In this document: piece after piece, positions 1-5,999 of the stretch
Position numbering within the stretch: the stretch's first letter is position 1
Layout: the number at the start of each line of letters is the position of its first letter
DNA from: Candidatus Dormiibacterota bacterium
Lineage (GTDB): Bacteria; Chloroflexota; Dormibacteria; UBA8260
Direction: 5' to 3'
NCBI GenBank assembly: GCA_955652455.1
Contig: CATPBU010000009.1
Coordinates: forward strand, 1-6,548
DNA: 6,548 nucleotides
Notes under the pieces: model-generated
What the model saw: the letters and a program-made list of their open reading frames with translations, nothing else
Database searches by the model: none
What the model was told of the DNA's origin: nothing
Program-made: the position numbers and the translations under genes

Positions 1-151
1 CGGTGACCCCGCCCATGTACGCACCGATGGCGACCATCGCGTAGTAGGCGAGGTCGAAGTCGCCCGACCACCCCCATCGCACATTCAGCCCCAGGCAGAG
101 GATGGCCCCGAGCGCGCCGATGGTGACGATGCTGATGATGTACTGGATCAC
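1..151 (-). CDS. livM: Branched-chain amino acid-type ABC transporter permease, LivM-like (N-terminal part only)
   Basis: This is the first 50 codons of an inner-membrane permease of the LivH/LivM (HAAT) family; the rest lies beyond the left edge. The visible protein starts GTG at 151-149 and reads as one hydrophobic helix (about residues 2-22, IQYIISIVTIGALGAILCLG), then the family's conserved loop: GLN at 21-23, followed by W-G-W-S-G-D-F-D-L-A and a second hydrophobic stretch ending AIGAYMGG. This corresponds to the 'GLN...G..G..SLGHAAFFGIGAY' region of LivM proteins. The start overlaps the stop of the upstream permease by 4 nt (GTGA), and a GGAGGG Shine-Dalgarno-like run lies at 162-167, 10 nt before the GTG, so translation is probably coupled. 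LivM normally pairs with LivH to form the membrane channel, and the ATPases LivG and LivF would be expected to follow to the left. The family is seen directly; the transported substrate cannot be told. Confidence 0.85.
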   Translation of the reverse strand, partial: MIQYIISIVTIGALGAILCLGLNVRWGWSGDFDLAYYAMVAIGAYMGGVT

Positions 152-1035
152 AGCTGAACCGCCCTCCGCGATGGCGATGGGATGATGCCGTCGGGACGGA
201 AGAGGATGGTGATCACCAGCGCGAGGAACGCGACTGACTGCTTGTAGTCCGGTGCGATGTAAAGCGCGGCGACCTCCATGCCGACGCCGATGAGGAGCGC
301 GCCGAGCATCGCGCCGTAGACCTGTCCGATGCCTCCGACCACGGCCGCGGCGAGCACCACGAGCAGGAAGGTGAAGCCGAGCGAATGGTCGAAGGCGCCC
401 ACCTGGGCTGCCAGGATATAGCCGGCAAGGCCCGTGAGCGCACCCGCCCAGATCATGGTCAGATGCACCACCCGGCCGGCATTGATGCCGGAGACCAGCG
501 CCAGGTCGGTACTGTCAGCGACCGCACGCTGGGCCTTGCCGAACTTGGTGTACTTGAGGACCACGTACACCGAGAGCAGGGAAACGATCGCGACCAGGAT
601 GATCACCAAGTCTCGGCCGGTCAGCAGGAATGGCCCGATCTGGTTGGGCGGGCTGTCGGGCAGCTTGTACAGGACCGGCGAGCCACCGTAGATGGCCAGC
701 ATCGTGTTCTCCAGCACGAAGGCAAAACCGATGGTGACCACGAAGAGGATCAATGGCTTGGCTCCGCGACGCGCGAACGGTTGCAGCAGAAACCAGTTCA
801 GGAAGAATGAGATGGCGGCACCGACCGCCATGGCGAATACCGCGGCCACGATGAAGTTGTTGACCAGGAACTGGCTGCTGTAGGCGCCGAACGCGCCGGC
901 GGTCATGATGTCGCCCTGCGCGAAGTTGGGAACGTTGGTGACCGAGTACTGCATGGTCAGCGCGACCGTCGCGATGGCCAGGATCGAGGCGGTGACGATG
1001 CCGAACCCGACAGCGTGGGTGAAGTTCAGCAGCAT
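148..1035 (-). CDS. livH: Branched-chain amino acid-type ABC transporter permease, LivH-like
   Basis: This 295-residue inner-membrane permease belongs to the LivH family of high-affinity hydrophobic/branched amino acid importers. About eight hydrophobic segments are visible, roughly residues 10-28, 43-58, 61-84, 95-115, 141-160, 190-210, 220-255 and 265-280. Family signatures are the early VPNFAQGD (35-42, equivalent to the 'VINFAHGE' of LivH) and the cytoplasmic coupling loop around 168-205, with A-V-A-D...ALVSGIN..R.., which docks to the ATPase. The C-terminal LFRPDG (278-283) is also typical. Start: the frame stays open back to 1149, but the upstream 38 residues are polar and unlike the family, so ATG at 1035 is preferred even though no good Shine-Dalgarno precedes it (the 5' side reads CAGGCCCCCCA). 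The stop overlaps the livM-like GTG by 4 nt. It is separated from the upstream M24 gene by 195 bp containing palindromes, so it may head its own transcript. Such importers also carry amides, aromatic acids and dicarboxylates, so the true cargo may be the substrate of the neighbouring catabolic genes. Confidence 0.9.
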   Translation of the reverse strand: MLLNFTHAVGFGIVTASILAIATVALTMQYSVTNVPNFAQGDIMTAGAFGAYSSQFLVNNFIVAAVFAMAVGAAISFFLNWFLLQPFARRGAKPLILFVVTIGFAFVLENTMLAIYGGSPVLYKLPDSPPNQIGPFLLTGRDLVIILVAIVSLLSVYVVLKYTKFGKAQRAVADSTDLALVSGINAGRVVHLTMIWAGALTGLAGYILAAQVGAFDHSLGFTFLLVVLAAAVVGGIGQVYGAMLGALLIGVGMEVAALYIAPDYKQSVAFLALVITILFRPDGIIPSPSRRAVQL

Positions 1036-1051
1036 TGGGGGGCCTGCAGTT

Positions 1052-1072
1052 GATCGGTGCCCGACACCGATC
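1052..1072. repeat. Perfect inverted repeat (8-bp arms, 5-bp spacer) just upstream of livH
   Basis: Arm GATCGGTG at 1052-1059, spacer CCCGA at 1060-1064 and arm CACCGATC at 1065-1072 form a perfect inverted repeat. Its near edge is 16 nt upstream of the livH-like ATG. It could be an operator for a dimeric regulator, or a hairpin in the mRNA leader close to the start codon; the sequence cannot distinguish these. Confidence 0.5.
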
Positions 1073-1125
1073 TCGCAAGACGCATCACGCCGCCAGCCTC
1101 CGAGTTGTGCATGGCGCGCAGAGGT

Positions 1126-1137
1126 CGTGGGCCCACG
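1126..1137. repeat. 12-bp perfect palindrome in the livH upstream region
   Basis: CGTGGGCCCACG reads identically on both strands with no spacer. It lies in the 195-bp gap upstream of the livH-like gene, 14 bp from the centre-spaced palindrome at 1141-1153 when measured start to start (15 bp). It is a candidate operator half of a tandem site. In a GC-rich genome a 12-bp palindrome can arise by chance, so the support is its clustering with other palindromes. Confidence 0.35.
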
Positions 1138-1140
1138 GCG

Positions 1141-1153
1141 GTGCATCATGCAC
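1141..1153. repeat. 13-bp perfect palindrome with TGCA repeats in the livH upstream region
   Basis: GTGCAT, a single C, then ATGCAC form a perfect inverted repeat. On the minus strand this is the end of a run in which TGCA recurs three times at exact 7-nt steps (1159-1141, TGCATCG, TGCATGA, TGCAC). Another GTGCAT lies at 1107-1112. If the weak promoter at 1167-1194 is real, this site falls just downstream of its start point, where a repressor would block transcription. No specific regulator can be assigned. Confidence 0.4.
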
Positions 1154-1166
1154 GATGCAGCGAGGC

Positions 1167-1194
1167 TCTGTAAACCGGGCTGTCATCGCGCCAA
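1167..1194 (-). promoter_or_regulatory. Possible sigma70-type promoter for the livHM genes
   Basis: On the minus strand TTGGCG (1194-1189) and TACAGA (1172-1167) are separated by 16 nt and are moderate matches to -35 and -10 boxes. Placement in the only long gap of the window, pointing at the livH-like gene and followed immediately by palindromes, gives some contextual support. The match is weak and unverified. Confidence 0.22.
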
Positions 1195-1205
1195 CGGGAG
1201 AGCGT

Positions 1206-1228
1206 CGCGACGGTCCCGTGCCGTCGCG
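1206..1228 (-). terminator. GC-rich hairpin right after the M24 gene stop codon (weak terminator candidate)
   Basis: CGCGACGG at 1206-1213 and CCGTCGCG at 1221-1228 can form a perfect 8-bp stem with a 7-nt loop. On the minus strand it begins 2 nt after the TGA of the M24 gene. There is no T-run after it (the transcript continues ACGCTCTCCCG), so it is not a textbook intrinsic terminator. It may cause partial attenuation or protect the 3' end, or be incidental in GC-rich DNA. Confidence 0.3.
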
Positions 1229-1230
1229 GG

Positions 1231-2505
1231 TCACGGCAGAAGCAACCGGTCGTCGAAGCTGGTGCGAGTCAGCGGGCGCCCGCCCTGCGGAGTGACCGCG
1301 ATGGTGTCCTCGAGGCGCACCCCGGCGCCGCCGCGGACGCCGGGAACCCAGATGAGCGGCTCGACGGCGAAGGTCATGTTCTCCTGCAGCACCACTGTCT
1401 CGGCGCCGGGGAGCTCCTCGCCGATGTAGGGCGGCTCGTTGGAGCCCACCCCGATGCCGTGGCCGATGAACAGGCTGATGAAGCGCCCCGCCAGGCCGTG
1501 CTCCGCGGCCACGGATCGGACCGCTCGGGCGACGTCATCGTTGGTGTTGCCCGGCTTCATGGTGGCCGTGGCTGCGATGAGCGCGTGGTGCACCGCGGTG
1601 TACACCTCCTGCTGACGCCGTTGCGGGTGGCCGCCGCAGAAGACCGTACGGCCCATGTCACTCCAGTACCCCGACCACCCGGCTCCGATGTCGATGAACA
1701 CCATGTCGCCGTCGCGGATGATCTTGTCCGACGGGATGCGATTGGGCGGGGCCATGTGCTCACCCGAGGCGACGAATGGGGTGTCGACGTGGGCCTGCTC
1801 CCCGCCCAGCCTGAAGAGGGTGTGCATGGCCTCGGCGACGACGTCGGTCTCGCGGACCCCGGGACGCACTGCATCGATGGCGGTTTGCGTCACCGCCTCG
1901 GCGATGGCCGCGACCTCCTCCATGAGCGCGATCTCCTCCGGGAACTTGATCAACCTTGCGGCCTGCATCACGGCGTCGCCGTCGGTGATCTCGACGTCAG
2001 GCATCTGGTCACGGATGGCCTGGACGAGGGCGAAACCGCACTCGTCGACGCCGACCTTGGCCGAGCCGAGACGCAGTCGCTCGAACAGCGGCCGCAGGGT
2101 GCTCTCCACCATGCCACGGACCAGCCCGCGCGCCTCCATGATGGGGACGGCATGGGCCTCTTCGATCCACGACATCACGAGCCTCACGCGCTCGATCTCA
2201 CCTCCCGAGCACAGCAGGATGGGATCGCGGTCGCGCACCAGCAAACAGCCGTTGAGGACGGCGCTCTTGCCGGCGATGATCTGCGCGCGCAGGCTGGTCA
2301 GGTAGCGGACGTTCTCGTTCTTCCAGACCAGCAGCGCGTCGACCCCGGCGGCGTCCATGGCCTCGCGCGCCCGCGCGATCCGCTTGGAACGCAGCACCGC
2401 GTGGTCCGGGCGATCCTCGTAGTCGACACGAAACTGCCCGTGAGCGTACTGACCGAGATCGCTGCGCGGTTCGGTCACCGGCCGCCCCTTCTCGATCGCC
2501 ACCAT
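1231..2505 (-). CDS. M24 family metallohydrolase (Xaa-Pro aminopeptidase/creatinase fold)
   Basis: This 424-residue cytosolic protein has the two-domain layout of aminopeptidase P, prolidase and creatinase: an N-terminal creatinase-like domain (about 35-185) and a C-terminal 'pita-bread' M24 catalytic domain (about 195-415). All five dinuclear metal ligands expected for an active M24 metallopeptidase are visible: D272 (VFIDIG), D283 (WSDMGR), H349 (FIGHGIG), E382 (AVEPL) and E399 (RLEDT). Creatinase itself lacks this metal set, so this should be a metal-dependent hydrolase of an X-Pro-like peptide or another amide bond. Members of the fold also occur in small-molecule degradation (for example ectoine hydrolase), so in this locus it may cleave an amide intermediate rather than a peptide; that is inference. 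It starts 25 bp after the cupin stop. ATG 2505 has no clear Shine-Dalgarno. GTG at 2478 (codon 10) is preceded by GAGAAGGGG at about 6 nt and is a real alternative start. A hairpin follows the stop. Confidence 0.88.
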   Translation of the reverse strand: MVAIEKGRPVTEPRSDLGQYAHGQFRVDYEDRPDHAVLRSKRIARAREAMDAAGVDALLVWKNENVRYLTSLRAQIIAGKSAVLNGCLLVRDRDPILLCSGGEIERVRLVMSWIEEAHAVPIMEARGLVRGMVESTLRPLFERLRLGSAKVGVDECGFALVQAIRDQMPDVEITDGDAVMQAARLIKFPEEIALMEEVAAIAEAVTQTAIDAVRPGVRETDVVAEAMHTLFRLGGEQAHVDTPFVASGEHMAPPNRIPSDKIIRDGDMVFIDIGAGWSGYWSDMGRTVFCGGHPQRRQQEVYTAVHHALIAATATMKPGNTNDDVARAVRSVAAEHGLAGRFISLFIGHGIGVGSNEPPYIGEELPGAETVVLQENMTFAVEPLIWVPGVRGGAGVRLEDTIAVTPQGGRPLTRTSFDDRLLLP

Positions 2506-2530
2506 TCGGTCTGACGGAACGGCAATCCAC

Positions 2531-2926
2531 TCACGGGCACACGGGGCGGTCGAGGTTGACGACCACCGCCTCCTGGGTGCTGCGCGCCACGATCATCTCG
2601 ACGGGCGCGTCGGGGCTGCCGTTCTCCTCCCAGTGCGCGACGTTGGGCGGCACGAAGACGAAGTCGCCGGGGTGCGCCTCGCGCACGTCGGCGGGCGCGT
2701 CGCCGATCCACCACCGCCCCACCCCGCTGAGGATGTACAGCGCGGTCTCGGAATCGCCGTGGTGGTGCCACGCCGTGCGCCCTCCGGGAGGCAGCACCGA
2801 CAGCCCCATCCAGAGGTTCTCGCTGCCCACGAGGCGTGCGGAGATGGCCTCGAGGCGGCGCAGTCCCGGGGTCTGCGCGGTGCCGTCATCCAGGTCGTCA
2901 CCGCGACGGATGATCACCTCTGCCAT
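2531..2926 (-). CDS. Single-domain cupin protein (RmlC-like, metal-binding)
   Basis: This is a 131-residue one-domain cupin beta-barrel. Cupin motif 1 is seen as G48...H54-H55-H56-x3-E60...G68. Motif 2 is G87-DFVFV-P93-x-N95-x2-H98-x3-N102, matching the consensus except Asn for Gly at 95. H54, H56, E60 and H98 form a complete candidate metal site. The N-terminal TPGLRR...LVGSENLWMG resembles the uncharacterised mannose-6-phosphate-isomerase-like cupins (COG4101 type), whose role is not established; proteins of this size include isomerases, dioxygenases and small-molecule binders. The ATG at 2926 has a strong GGAGGAG at 2932-2938 with 5-nt spacing, inside the end of the hydroxylase gene, which it overlaps by 13 nt. 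This indicates one transcript with independent ribosome entry. In this locus it may act on a product of the flavin hydroxylase, possibly in ring cleavage or tautomerisation, but that is inferred only from position. Confidence 0.85.
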   Translation of the reverse strand: MAEVIIRRGDDLDDGTAQTPGLRRLEAISARLVGSENLWMGLSVLPPGGRTAWHHHGDSETALYILSGVGRWWIGDAPADVREAHPGDFVFVPPNVAHWEENGSPDAPVEMIVARSTQEAVVVNLDRPVCP

Positions 2927-4182
2927 GCGCTCTCCTCCACGCTCGTCGCCCGGGCATCCCGGACGTCTGACGGCCGCGCCGCGGTGGCGCCGCGCACATC
3001 AAAGCAGGAGTCGCCGGGAACACGCAGGCCGAACAGCAGGGACGGGTCGCCCCCGACCCACTCTCGGCGAAACTGCTCCTCCCCGAGCTCGCGCGAGCGG
3101 CGCACCAGGTTGCGCCCGAGCTCGAGCTGGCCCGGTTGCCAGCGCTGCAGCGCCGCGCTGACGTCGTCGGAGGCAGCCAGCTCCGCGGCCAGCGCCCAGC
3201 CATCGGCGGCTGCCTTGGCGGTCCCCGCCGCCGCGTGGGGCCGGGCCACGAAGGCGGCGTCACCGACCATGGCGACGCGTCCGAACGCCATCTGCGTCAC
3301 CTCCACGTCCACCACGCGCTGAATGAAGGGCCGGGGCGTGCTGAGCACCAGCGCGGCGAGGTCGGGGGCCAGCAGTTCGCGCGCCGCGACGCGCAGTTCG
3401 CCGGCGGCGCCGGCGCGGACCGCCCCGGGCGGCACCGACAGCGCATGGTGCATCCCGCGTGAGTCGGTCATGGCGCTGGTCAGGGCGGCACCCTCGGTGA
3501 CGCGCCGGTACCAGACCCAGTTGAGCGACCCCACACTCGCGGTGCTCGCTGATCCGGGGATAGGGTAGGCGAGGATGTGGCCGGCGTCGAGGAGCTGGTA
3601 GGTGATGTGGTTCCCAAAAGAAGCGCGCAGAGTTGGGTCGAGAGCAGCCACGGACACGGTGCCGCGCCAGCCGATGTAGCCGGCGTACACAGGGTCCGAT
3701 CCGGGAAGGAGAAGGCGCCGCGCAGTGGACGAGATGCCGTCGGCACACACGAGCACGTCGCAGCGTGCCTCCACACCGCCCTGCATGCCGATGGTGACCT
3801 CGTCGCCGTCGTTGCGGATATCATGCAGCGCCTGCGAGAAGTGCATCGTCCCTGCAGGCAGACGTGCGAGCAGCCGGCTGTAGAGCGCGTACCACGAGGT
3901 GAAGCGATACCCGACAGGCGCCTCGTGGACGGTGACGCCGTCGCGGTCCAGGTAACGCAGGTTGCCGCAGGGAATGCTCACCTCGTCGAGAGTCGCAGCG
4001 TCGCGCTCGATCAGGTAGCGCAGCGACTCAGGGTGAGCGACGATGCCGGCGCCCCGGTCGGACAGCTCGGCCGAGCGCTCGTGAACCGAGACCGCGTAGC
4101 CCGCCTCGTGGAGAAGCAGCGCGGCGGTGAGGCCGCCCAATGACCCGCCGATCACCACCGCACGCAGCTTGCCCGCCGCCAC
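2914..4182 (-). CDS. FAD-dependent aromatic hydroxylase, 2,6-dihydroxypyridine 3-hydroxylase-like
   Basis: This is a 422-residue group A flavoprotein monooxygenase (PHBH fold, FAD_binding_3 type) that would use NAD(P)H and O2 to hydroxylate an electron-rich aromatic ring. The dinucleotide-binding loop is GGSLGG (12-17) after strand AVVI, ending in acidic E35 (VHERS). The DG motif is CADGISSTAR (146-155). The GD motif is MVGDAAFVARP (305-315), followed by HAAAGTAKAAADGWAL. The GGSLGG form together with the 'GDAAFVARPHAAAGTAKAAAD' style region (described in parts here) is what I recall of 2,6-dihydroxypyridine 3-hydroxylase (DHPH) relatives rather than of salicylate or PHB hydroxylases; this subfamily call is from memory. 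No signal peptide. The start is GTG at 4182-4180, directly after the TAG of the IclR gene and in the same frame, with no Shine-Dalgarno, so reinitiation by the terminating ribosome is likely. The next in-frame GTG (codon 9) would cut into the first FAD strand. The 3' end overlaps the cupin gene by 13 nt. Confidence 0.87.
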   Translation of the reverse strand: MAAGKLRAVVIGGSLGGLTAALLLHEAGYAVSVHERSAELSDRGAGIVAHPESLRYLIERDAATLDEVSIPCGNLRYLDRDGVTVHEAPVGYRFTSWYALYSRLLARLPAGTMHFSQALHDIRNDGDEVTIGMQGGVEARCDVLVCADGISSTARRLLLPGSDPVYAGYIGWRGTVSVAALDPTLRASFGNHITYQLLDAGHILAYPIPGSASTASVGSLNWVWYRRVTEGAALTSAMTDSRGMHHALSVPPGAVRAGAAGELRVAARELLAPDLAALVLSTPRPFIQRVVDVEVTQMAFGRVAMVGDAAFVARPHAAAGTAKAAADGWALAAELAASDDVSAALQRWQPGQLELGRNLVRRSRELGEEQFRREWVGGDPSLLFGLRVPGDSCFDVRGATAARPSDVRDARATSVEESAWQR

Positions 4183-4956
4183 CTAGGTCACCGCGGCGAG
4201 GCCGTGGTCCTCCACGAATCCAAGCTGGCGGGACAGTTCGTGTGCCGACGCCACCACCATGGGAATCAGCGCAACGAGTCGATCGCCGTGGATGCGAGTC
4301 CGAGGTCCGGCGATGCCCAGCGCCGCGCTGACCCGGCCCATCTGGTCACGGACGGGGGCCGAGATGCAATTCAGGCCCTCCGAATACTCCTCGAGGTCGA
4401 GCGCGTAGCCCTGGGCGCGCACGCGCGCCAGCTCGGCATCGAAGCGCGCCAGCAAGGTGATGGTGTTGGCGGTGATCGCCGCCATCGGGTGAGCGCGCAC
4501 CGCGGCGACGTGTTCGGGCGCCGCCCAGGCGATCAGCACCTTGCCGATGCTGGTGGCGTGACAGGGTGCCCGCCCACCGACGCGCGACGACATGCTGATG
4601 TCCGAGGGACCGTCCACCTTGTAGACATAGACGGCCTCCGTGCCTGAGAGAACGGCGAGGTGACACGTCTCACCGGTGGCTCGGGAGAGCTCCTCGAGCT
4701 GCGGTTGCGCGGCGCCGTGCAGACCCCGCTCGTGGATGGCGGCCGAGCCCAGCTCGAAGAGCCGGATGCCCAGCGTGTAACGTCGTGTCGCGGGATCGCG
4801 GTCCACAAAACCGTGAGCGACCAGGGTGGTGAGCAGGCGATGCACCGAGCTCTTGGGAAGGGCGACCCTGTCGGCGAGGTCGGCGAGGCTGACGTCACGC
4901 TCGCGGGCTCCGAACGACTCGAGGATGCGCAGCAGCCGATCCGCGGATTCAACCAT
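4183..4956 (-). CDS. IclR-family transcriptional regulator
   Basis: This is a DNA-binding regulator of 257 residues, normal for the family. The N-terminal winged helix-turn-helix spans about residues 4-65 (SADRLLRILESF, SLADLADRVALPKSSVHRLL, GFVDRD, RYTLG). The C-terminal effector-binding domain (about 75-250) carries hallmark stretches APCHATSIGKVLIAW and EEYSEGLNCISAPVRD. IclR proteins typically repress or activate catabolic operons in response to an aromatic acid or similar ligand, so the flanking genes are its likely targets. Start: the frame is open to a TTG at 4965-4963 (3 residues longer), but ATG 4956 gives the usual MVESADR opening. Neither has a Shine-Dalgarno; a TATGGT -10-like box overlaps the TTG and would place a transcript start almost at the ATG. 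The gene sits inside the operon in the same direction, about 47 bp after the amidohydrolase, instead of being divergent as is common. It ends in TAG immediately before, and in frame with, the hydroxylase GTG. Confidence 0.92.
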   Translation of the reverse strand: MVESADRLLRILESFGARERDVSLADLADRVALPKSSVHRLLTTLVAHGFVDRDPATRRYTLGIRLFELGSAAIHERGLHGAAQPQLEELSRATGETCHLAVLSGTEAVYVYKVDGPSDISMSSRVGGRAPCHATSIGKVLIAWAAPEHVAAVRAHPMAAITANTITLLARFDAELARVRAQGYALDLEEYSEGLNCISAPVRDQMGRVSAALGIAGPRTRIHGDRLVALIPMVVASAHELSRQLGFVEDHGLAAVT

Positions 4957-4964
4957 CGTCGGCA

Positions 4965-4970
4965 ACCATA
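4965..4970 (-). promoter_or_regulatory. Possible -10 box for a leaderless IclR transcript
   Basis: The minus strand reads TATGGT at 4970-4965 in the short gap between the amidohydrolase and IclR genes. With normal spacing transcription would start near 4958, two nt before the ATG at 4956, giving an essentially leaderless mRNA. This would explain the lack of any Shine-Dalgarno. No -35 box is visible at 17-18 nt, so the support is weak. Confidence 0.2.
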
Positions 4971-5003
4971 CCGGCGTTCACAGTTCTTGGAGGCGCGACA
5001 TGG

Positions 5004-5984
5004 TCAGCGCGGGGCGGCGAGCTCCGACAGCCTGTAGACGCGCGCGATGTTCTCCTCACTCACAGCCCGCACCGTCTCGTCGTCGGCGACCTCGCGCAGC
5101 ATGGCCATCGGCTCGGGCGTGGACATGTCGAATGGCGCGTCCGTTCCCATCACCACGTTGGCGCGTCCAACGCGCGAGATCAGGTGGCGCAGCGTCTGCG
5201 CGTCGTGGGTGAGGGTGTCGACGACGACCTGCCCGAAGAACGACCACGGATCACGCGGCGCCTCGCTCAGCTCCAGACGCACCGTGGTGGCGTGCTTGAG
5301 ACGGCCTGCCTGGAACGGGAAGTAGCCGCCCCCGTGCACCAGCACGATGCTGACGCCGGGGTGCCGGGTCAGCACCCCCGACGCGATGAGGCGCTCGATG
5401 GCGATGGTCGTTTCGAGCTGGTTGCCGATGACGTTCTGGAAGTAGTAGGGCTGCAGACCGCAGTTCGCCTCGTTGAACGCGGGATGCAGCAGGACCGGCG
5501 TCTGCAGGCTTTCAGCCGCCGCCCAGAACGGTTCGTAGTCGTCCTCGTCGAGGCGTCGGCCGGCGATGCACGTGCCCACCTCGGCTCCAACTGCGCCTGC
5601 CTCGACGGCCTCCTCGAGCGCACGCACGACACGCTCCGGTGCCGCCATCGGCAGCGTCGCCATCCAGCGCAGGCGGTCGGGATACGCGGCCGCGAAGTCA
5701 CGCAGCCCGCCGTTGGTGGTCCGCGCGATCCTCTCGCCGAGGTCGGCCTCCAGGTCATAGAAGAACAGCGGGGGCGCCGTGCTCAGGATGGCGCCGTCGA
5801 GCCCCTTGGCCTCGAGCTGAGCGATCTTGGCGTCCGGCTCATAGAAACCGGGGTCGAGCCAGAACAGGCCGTGGTTTCCCCCGGTGAACTCCGTGTCGGT
5901 CACGGTTGCGCCGTATGCCCTGTCGGTGCGGAGCAACTCGAGCGAGGCCTTGGGGAGGACGTGGTTGTGGATGTCGAGCTTCAT
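5004..5984 (-). CDS. ACMSD-type amidohydrolase (metal-dependent decarboxylase/hydrolase)
   Basis: This 326-residue cytosolic TIM-barrel protein is of the amidohydrolase-2 (PF04909) family, closest in layout to 2-amino-3-carboxymuconate-6-semialdehyde decarboxylase. Metal and catalytic residues fall where ACMSD has them: H6 and H8 (DIHNHVLP), H167 (LLHPAF), H217 (VLVHGGGYFPFQAGR) and D282 (MGTDAPFD). Other ACMSD-like stretches are AILSTAPPLFF (65-75), WMATLPMAAPE (107-117) and VGAEVGTCIAGRRLDEDDYEPFWAAAE (described by its position, 132-158). Relatives decarboxylate aromatic acids or ring-cleavage products (ACMSD, gamma-resorcylate decarboxylase) or hydrate or hydrolyse them, so the exact reaction is open. 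ATG 5984 has a clear GAGGAG at 5991-5996 with 6-nt spacing, and the gene begins 15 bp after the SDR stop, consistent with one operon. Decarboxylation before or after ring hydroxylation would fit with the flavin hydroxylase downstream; that is inference from context. Confidence 0.9.
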   Translation of the reverse strand: MKLDIHNHVLPKASLELLRTDRAYGATVTDTEFTGGNHGLFWLDPGFYEPDAKIAQLEAKGLDGAILSTAPPLFFYDLEADLGERIARTTNGGLRDFAAAYPDRLRWMATLPMAAPERVVRALEEAVEAGAVGAEVGTCIAGRRLDEDDYEPFWAAAESLQTPVLLHPAFNEANCGLQPYYFQNVIGNQLETTIAIERLIASGVLTRHPGVSIVLVHGGGYFPFQAGRLKHATTVRLELSEAPRDPWSFFGQVVVDTLTHDAQTLRHLISRVGRANVVMGTDAPFDMSTPEPMAMLREVADDETVRAVSEENIARVYRLSELAAPR

Positions 5985-5999
5985 GGCGGTCTCCTCGAT

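Noticed and set aside
1036..1149. N-terminal extension of the livH-like frame by 38 codons
   Set aside because: The extension is polar and arginine-rich, unlike LivH proteins, runs through the palindromic region, and the ATG at 1035 gives the family's normal N-terminus.
1206..1228. Strong intrinsic terminator after the M24 gene
   Set aside because: The stem is good but no T-tract follows, so I list it only as a weak candidate and do not claim that transcription ends there.
1231..2505. Creatinase assignment
   Set aside because: The protein retains the complete M24 dinuclear metal site, which creatinase lacks.
1459..2514. Long plus-strand open frame (351 codons) opposite the M24 gene
   Set aside because: Its composition is rich in D, H, R, G and V with no recognisable motif, and the opposite strand encodes a complete M24 protein with all catalytic residues. 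It is the usual antisense shadow in GC-rich DNA.
2914..4182. Salicylate or p-hydroxybenzoate hydroxylase identity for the flavin enzyme
   Set aside because: The GGSLGG loop and the AFVARPHAAAGTAKAAAD region point to the dihydroxypyridine-hydroxylase type; without alignments I keep the substrate open and give no gene symbol.
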